The notes below the pieces were generated by a model. The model saw nothing but the letters and a program-made list of their open reading frames with translations, did not search any database and had not been told where the DNA came from. DNA of 64,000 nt from CAVTWH01 sp963738365 (GTDB lineage: Bacteria > Actinomycetota > Actinomycetes > Mycobacteriales > Micromonosporaceae). The position numbers and the translations under genes are program-made. Below are positions 54,858 to 64,000 of the stretch, in pieces (position 1 is the stretch's first letter; every line of letters begins with the position of its first letter). The stretch lies in the NCBI GenBank assembly GCA_963738365.1, contig CAVTWH010000007.1, forward strand, positions 248,001 to 312,000, given 5' to 3'.

Positions 54858-54881
54858 TTGTTCTTTGAGAACTCAACAGGG
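54858..54881 (+). promoter_or_regulatory. box-A-like leader and left arm of the pre-16S processing stem
   Basis: The segment around GTTCTTTGAGAACTCAACAG is complementary, with few mismatches, to 56754-56777 after the 16S gene. The two would pair to form the RNase III-type stem that frees pre-16S rRNA. It also resembles the antitermination box A. Confidence 0.75.
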
Positions 54882-55010
54882 TGTTTTTTGGCGGATTATT
54901 ATGCCAGTGCCAAGTTTGTTTATTGTTTGATTTCCCCGTCAAGGGAATCAATGGTGCCCTGCCTGTGGGTGGGGTTTGCCAGGTCTGTTTCAGGCCTTCG
55001 ACAAAAGGTT

Positions 55011-60089
<5,079 letters not shown>

Positions 60090-60095
60090 TACAAA

Positions 60096-60132
60096 CATGC
60101 TTCGCGTCCACTGTACGATTCCCGAACAACAA
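60096..60132 (+). promoter_or_regulatory. right arm of the pre-23S processing stem
   Basis: The segment containing GCGTCCACTGTACGATTC pairs with 56931-56967 (core TGTACAGTGGACGCGAGCAT) to form the pre-23S stem. Confidence 0.75.
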
Positions 60133-60188
60133 CCAGACCCCCACACATAGATGGTTGTGTGGGTGTGGTGGGTTGATAGTTCGATAGT

Positions 60189-60305
60189 GTTACGGCGGCC
60201 ATAGCGGTGGGGAAACGCCCGGTCACATTCCGAACCCGGAAGCTAAGCCCGTCAGCGCCGATGGTACTGCACCCGTGAGAGTGTGGGAGAGTAGGACGCC
60301 GCCGG
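60189..60305 (+). rRNA. rrf: 5S ribosomal RNA
   Basis: About 117 nt: GTTACGGCGGCCATAGCG at the 5' end pairs with CGCCGCCGGAC at the 3' end; internal CCGAACCCGGAAGCTAAG is the conserved loop. Ends are accurate to 1-3 nt. Confidence 0.93.
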
Positions 60306-60726
60306 ACATCTTTACTCAGGGGCACCCAGCAATGGGTGCCCCTGAGTGCGTCTACGGGTTGGCCGCCCGGACCACGGCTGACTCAGCAAGGCCGCTGATT
60401 CGACGCGGCCTGGGTGGGGCTCGGCAAGTGCTACGCGGGGAAAGCGAGTCCTACGCGGGGAAGCGGGTCCGCTGGTCCGCGAGAGTCGTGAGCCTTGTGC
60501 AGACAGTAGCGAGTCCTGATGGGCGGCGGGAGTAGTGCAGCCATGCGGGGGGTGGCCGGGACACGACATTGCCGGCGGAACACAACAGTGCCCAGCCGCG
60601 GCGAGAGGTGCACAGCTTGGGACGTGGTGCTGTCTTGGGTGGCCCGGAGCTGCGGCGCAGCCGGGTGTGCTGGGCAGTGCCACAGCCTGCCCGTGCTGGG
60701 AACGCAATGTGCGCCGGCTGTACCGG
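60306..60726. other. region between rrn terminator and the next gene, no gene seen
   Basis: Beyond the terminator there is no supportable gene; open frames on either strand translate to Pro/His/Cys-rich sequence without family features. A short direct repeat with core CTACGCGGGGAA occurs near 60431 and 60452. Confidence 0.6.
60314..60347 (+). terminator. rrn terminator
   Basis: Perfect 15-bp arms ACTCAGGGGCACCCA and TGGGTGCCCCTGAGT with a GCAA tetraloop. Confidence 0.92.
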
Positions 60727-61536
60727 CTAGCTCTTTTCCATGGCGGTGCGGAACTGGCGCATGAGGTCGGCGGCCTGGTCCTCGGTCCGGCCGGGGAACA
60801 GGGCAGCGGCGGCGCTGCCGTGATCGGCCCAACCGCAGATCGGCATGTCCTGGTCCTGGATGTCGCCTGAGCCGGGGCTGATGCCGCACTTCATCGTCCC
60901 GCCGAGCGCTCCGGGCGGTACCTCGTGCAGGTCGCGGATCGCGTCCGATGAGTCACCCAACAGGGCGAGTACGCCGGTGAGGGTACGAGCGGGGCGGAAG
61001 ATCGAGCCGGTACCACCGAAGACCAGCACGCTGTGCGCGGTGTCGCCGCGGAGGTCGTAGACAGCGCCGAACGGGTGCCCCAGCGATGTGCCGGTACCTA
61101 CCGCGTCCCGCAGGTACTCGGCGGTCTGCTGGCTGTCACCCGCGCTGTCCCGACTGAGGCCGGCGACCTGGGACGGCAGGGTGAGCGTGGTGTGCCGGGC
61201 GGAGTACACCCGCCACAGGGTCGGACCGGTGACGATGGCCGCGCCGGCCACCAGCGCGGCCGCCGCCAGGGCGACGTAGCGGCCGACGTGGCGCCGTGCC
61301 GTGGCCGGCTCGTCGGGTAGCAGCACCAGGCCCTCGGCCGGCGGCCCGGTTCGGCTGCCCTCCGGATCCACCCAGGTGAAACCGCCGTCGTCCGGTTCAC
61401 TGTCGTATCCGGGATCGACGTCGGAGCCGGGCTCGCTGTGGTGGCTGGGTTCGGTGAAGCTGTCATGGGTGCCGAAGCTGTCGACGTCCGTGCCGCGCTC
61501 CGGGCTGGGCGGCGTGGCCGCGTCGGTGTCGCTCAT
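60727..61536 (-). CDS. single-span membrane protein, paralogue of the divergent gene
   Basis: Not recognised. 269 residues: an acidic, disordered cytosolic N-terminus (about 1-80, Ser/Asp/Glu-rich), one transmembrane helix (about 86-107, YVALAAAALVAGAAIVTGP) and an outside domain. The C-terminus (CGWADHGSAAAALFPG, then LMRQFRTAMEKS) resembles that of the divergent gene at 61719 (CAWADYGSFGVVAVLDG, then LLTVRAAVETH), so they are paralogues. Two cysteines (about 219 and 236) may form a disulfide outside the cell. ATG/GTG start at 61536. Confidence 0.75.
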   Translation of the reverse strand: MSDTDAATPPSPERGTDVDSFGTHDSFTEPSHHSEPGSDVDPGYDSEPDDGGFTWVDPEGSRTGPPAEGLVLLPDEPATARRHVGRYVALAAAALVAGAAIVTGPTLWRVYSARHTTLTLPSQVAGLSRDSAGDSQQTAEYLRDAVGTGTSLGHPFGAVYDLRGDTAHSVLVFGGTGSIFRPARTLTGVLALLGDSSDAIRDLHEVPPGALGGTMKCGISPGSGDIQDQDMPICGWADHGSAAAALFPGRTEDQAADLMRQFRTAMEKS

Positions 61537-61718
61537 CGGTCCCCCTCCGGCAGGCTCGGGCGAGCGTAACAGCCGTCCGCCGGGTCGCCGGTGCCGATCT
61601 CGGGTCGGTTGCCCGGATTGAGGGGGGTGATTCCGCCCGCCGCGACGACTACGCTGCCTCCTACGACCAGCGCCGGCTGCGCGGCGGGGAGCAGCCCGAA
61701 GCCGAGGCGGGATCTACC

Positions 61719-62894
61719 GTGGCCTATCGCCCACAGGCGCACGACGGACCGGGTGACGCCCGCCGGTCCGCCACGGGCTGGCGCGCGGACAGCGGCCGGT
61801 GGCCGCGGACCGATACCGGCGCCCGCCGCATCGTGCCGACGCAGCGGCGACCGTACCTGGACACCATGCCCCCGGGCGGCACCGGCCGCGGGATACCCGA
61901 CCGCACGGGCCACCCGGGGCTGAACGGCAGCGGCGGTCCGGGACCCGACCGCACCGGCTACGTGGGCCCGAACGGCAGCGGCCGCCTGGAACCCGACCGC
62001 ACCGGCTACCAGGGCCCGAACGGCAGCGTCCGCGTAGGGCCGAACGGCAGCGTCCGCGTAGGGCCGAACGGCAGCGTCCGCGTAGGGCCGAACGTCAGCG
62101 GCCGCCTGGGACAGGATCGCAGCGTCTCCGTGGAGCCGAACGGCGGCGTCCGCGTAGGGCCGAACGGCAGGGGCCGCGCGGGGCCGAGCGGGAGCAACCG
62201 TGTTGTGCCGCCGCCCGCGCCCGGGCGGCGCCGACGCTCCGGCTTCGCCGCCGGGCTGCTGTTGCTGGGCCTGCTGGTGCTGGCGACGGCGCTGCTGCTG
62301 GGCGCCGGGGCCTGGGTGGTCCGCGGCTCCTACCCCGCCAGCGTGCGGCTGCCCGCCCACCTGGCCGAGCTGACCCTGCTGGACCGGAGCGCCCAGGATC
62401 TGACCAACGTCGTGGCCGGCCTCGCCACCGGCGCCGGCGTCCGGCAGGTGGTTGCGGCTGTGTACGCCGGCACCGACCGGCGCCCGGTCTACGTGGTGGC
62501 CGCCTCGGGCCTGTTCCTGCGGCCGGAGCGGCAGGCGCGGGCGGCCATGATGGAGTTCACCGCGCTGGGGCTGGTCGTCGCCGGTTCGTCCCCGGCCGAT
62601 CCGGGTGCGGCGGGCGGCGTGGCCAGCTGCGCGGTGGGTGAGCCTGACCCGGGACCTGGCGCCTCCCCGGCGCTGGTCGGCTCCGCCAGCCCCGGCGCCA
62701 CCGCAGCGGCGACCCCGGCTGCGGGCGCGGCCGGGACGGCAGCGTCAGCGGGTACGCAGACCGCGCCCGGCGTCGTCCTGTGCGCCTGGGCCGACTACGG
62801 CAGCTTCGGCGTGGTCGCGGTGCTCGACGGCGGCGACCCGGCGGCCACCGCGGCGCTGCTGCTCACCGTCCGGGCGGCGGTAGAGACGCACTGA
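61719..62894 (+). CDS. single-span membrane protein with a repetitive N-terminal region
   Basis: Not recognised. 391 residues: a basic disordered N-terminus with a Gly-Pro-Asn-Gly-Ser octapeptide repeat (about 67-155), one transmembrane helix (about 175-200, GFAAGLLLLGLLVLATALLLG), an outside domain (SAQDLTNVVAGLATGAGV, YVVAASGLFLRP) and the shared C-terminal CAWADYGS block. An Ala/Pro-rich linker splits the outside domain. GTG 61719 is the first standard start, but the same frame stays protein-like upstream (DDYAASYDQRRLRGGEQ), so it may begin earlier with a rarer codon. Confidence 0.7.
   Translation: MAYRPQAHDGPGDARRSATGWRADSGRWPRTDTGARRIVPTQRRPYLDTMPPGGTGRGIPDRTGHPGLNGSGGPGPDRTGYVGPNGSGRLEPDRTGYQGPNGSVRVGPNGSVRVGPNGSVRVGPNVSGRLGQDRSVSVEPNGGVRVGPNGRGRAGPSGSNRVVPPPAPGRRRRSGFAAGLLLLGLLVLATALLLGAGAWVVRGSYPASVRLPAHLAELTLLDRSAQDLTNVVAGLATGAGVRQVVAAVYAGTDRRPVYVVAASGLFLRPERQARAAMMEFTALGLVVAGSSPADPGAAGGVASCAVGEPDPGPGASPALVGSASPGATAAATPAAGAAGTAASAGTQTAPGVVLCAWADYGSFGVVAVLDGGDPAATAALLLTVRAAVETH
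61917..62180. repeat. 24-bp (and 48-bp) in-frame repeat array
   Basis: Best-preserved 24-bp units at 62013, 62037, 62061 and 62085 encode GPNGSVRV, and related copies extend from 61917 to 62180 with RTGY(V/Q)GPNGSGRLEPD-type variants. The array lies wholly in the cytosolic part of the membrane protein. Confidence 0.9.
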
Positions 62895-63038
62895 CCAGGG
62901 CGCGGAGCGCGGCGGCCGGGTGTCGTGGACAGGCGCCGCCGGGGCTGGGCGTGCGCCGCTGAGCAGGGCAGGCGCCGGCACCGCAGCGGGGGGAAACGCC
63001 CGCGCGGCCCGCATCGGGGCACACGTAGACTTTCCACC

Positions 63039-64000
63039 GTGACGACGACACCGCAGACCAGCCACGCATCGCAGGTGAACCTCGCCGCGCAGTACGCGCC
63101 GGCGCAGGTGGAGCAGCCGCGGTACGAGCGCTGGGTAGCGGCGGGGTACTTCGCACCCCGGCCGAACCCGGACAAGCCGTCGTTCGCCATCGTCATCCCG
63201 CCGCCGAACGTGACCGGCTCGCTGCACATCGGCCACGCGCTCGACCACACCATCCAGGACTCGCTGGTGCGCCGGCGGCGGATGCAGGCGTACGAGACGC
63301 TCTGGCTGCCCGGCATGGACCACGCCGGCATTGCCACCCAGAACGTGGTGGAGCGCCAGCTCGCCAAGTTCGACGGGCTGTCCCGGCACGACCTGGGGCG
63401 GGACGCGTTCGTGGCCAGGGTGTGGCAGTGGAAGGCGGAGTCGGGCGGCACGATCCTCGGCCAGATGCGCCGGCTCGGTGACTCGGTGGACTGGTCGCGC
63501 GAGCGGTTCACCATGGACGAGGGGCTGTCCCGGGCCGTTCAGACGATCTTCAAGCGGCTCTTCGACGACGGCCTGATCTACCGCGCCGAGCGGATCATCA
63601 ACTGGTGCCCGCGCTGCCTCACCGCGCTCTCCGACATCGAGGTGGAGCACAGCGACGACGAGGGCGAGCTGGTCTCCATCCGGTACAGCGACGACGTGGT
63701 GGTGGCCACCACCCGGGCCGAGACCATGCTCGGCGACACGGCGGTGGCGGTGCACCCGGACGACGAGCGGTACCGGCACCTGGTGGGTACCGAGGTGGAG
63801 CTGCCGCTGACCGGGCGGCGCATCCCGATCGTGGCGGACGCCTACGTGGACCCGAGCTTCGGTACCGGCGCGGTCAAGGTGACCCCGGCGCACGACCCCA
63901 ACGACTTCGAGATCGGCCAGCGGCACAACCTGCCCAACCTGACCGTGATGGACGAGCGCGGCATCATCACCGCGCACGGGCCGTTCCAGGGGCTCGACCG
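63039..64000 (+). CDS. valS: valyl-tRNA synthetase, 3'-truncated by window edge
   Basis: Class I synthetase charging tRNA-Val; 320 of about 850-900 residues are in view. The HIGH motif is in PPPNVTGSLHIGHAL (about 52-66), LWLPGMDHAGIATQ follows, and the editing (CP1) domain starts after the zinc-type cysteines (NWCPRCLTALSD) with TTRAETMLGDTAVAV. GTG 63039 lies 7 nt after TAGACT without a Shine-Dalgarno (leaderless type). No T-box leader is visible. The KMSKS motif lies beyond the window. Confidence 0.95.
   Translation, partial: MTTTPQTSHASQVNLAAQYAPAQVEQPRYERWVAAGYFAPRPNPDKPSFAIVIPPPNVTGSLHIGHALDHTIQDSLVRRRRMQAYETLWLPGMDHAGIATQNVVERQLAKFDGLSRHDLGRDAFVARVWQWKAESGGTILGQMRRLGDSVDWSRERFTMDEGLSRAVQTIFKRLFDDGLIYRAERIINWCPRCLTALSDIEVEHSDDEGELVSIRYSDDVVVATTRAETMLGDTAVAVHPDDERYRHLVGTEVELPLTGRRIPIVADAYVDPSFGTGAVKVTPAHDPNDFEIGQRHNLPNLTVMDERGIITAHGPFQGLD

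Larger units (their letters stand above)
54331..55010. other. rRNA promoter and leader region
   Basis: About 680 bp without a gene. It contains the four-copy motif array, three candidate sigma-70 promoters and the leader with the box-A-like segment and the left processing arm (54858-54881). Confidence 0.8.

Noticed and set aside
60431..60889. Minus-strand frame between rrn and the membrane-protein gene
   Set aside because: Overlaps the real gene at 60727 in another frame and has a His/Pro/Arg-rich composition.
62895..63038. T-box riboswitch before valS
   Set aside because: Only about 144 bp and no T-box consensus or antiterminator pair; a TAGACT hexamer 7 nt before GTG suggests no leader at all.

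Overview
The window is very G+C-rich, uses many GTG starts, and carries an actinobacterial rRNA operon. The 16S rRNA, the cobC-cobT-cysG cluster, maltose-type import genes without a local ATPase gene and mycothiol-linked genes suggest Micromonosporaceae (Micromonospora or a relative). The family is an inference from reading the sequence; no search was run. From ettA to valS the gene content tracks the Mycobacterium tuberculosis Rv2477c-Rv2448c neighbourhood, so most of the right half is conserved actinobacterial chromosome.

Layout. 0-5.6 kb: 3'-truncated class A penicillin-binding protein on the minus strand, then an overlapping cobalamin/siroheme operon (cobC-like, cobT, cysG-like), then a convergent metallo-beta-lactamase-fold gene. 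6-14.8 kb: alpha-glucoside locus with two paralogous GH13 alpha-glucosidases flanking a binding lipoprotein, two permeases and a LacI regulator. 14.9-16.9 kb: two small hypothetical genes and a secreted GH25 muramidase. 17-21.6 kb: trehalose locus with an OtsB-GH15 fusion and an OtsA that has a repetitive tail. 21.9-31.5 kb: ettA, a thioesterase gene joined to its neighbour by an apparent frameshift, a YbjN-like gene, truncated haemoglobin, MFS transporter, MscS channel, HNH nuclease, class F-like sortase with a likely substrate, a CtaJ-like protein and a DUF5130 protein. 31.6-38.6 kb: pepN, a mycothiol-type nitroreductase homologue with an altered active site, an unlisted 59-residue gene, a DUF1015 gene, rpiB and an Eis-like acetyltransferase. 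38.7-46.8 kb: accessory-looking stretch with an atypical membrane kinase, half of an MFS transporter, an AbiE-like toxin-antitoxin pair, an alpha/beta hydrolase, an ECF sigma/YCII module and small enzymes. 46.9-51.6 kb: tRNA-Gly, tRNA-Pro, tig, clpP1, clpP2, clpX. 51.8-54.3 kb: XRE-cupin regulator, EamA transporter, nitrilase, small membrane protein. 54.4-60.3 kb: rrn operon (16S-23S-5S, no spacer tRNA) with up to three tandem promoters, a four-copy motif array and paired processing stems. 60.7-64 kb: two divergent paralogous membrane proteins and the 5' part of valS.

Recurring themes. (1) At about nine genes a TAnnnT hexamer sits 6-7 nt before the start codon without a Shine-Dalgarno sequence, suggesting leaderless mRNAs. 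(2) In-frame minisatellites of 18, 24, 33 and 60 bp lie in tails or linkers of otherwise ordinary proteins (CobT, OtsA, MFS, kinase, the 62-kb membrane protein). (3) Perfect hairpin terminators with 12-25 bp arms and no U-tract end most operons. I see no CRISPR array, prophage or intact insertion sequence.
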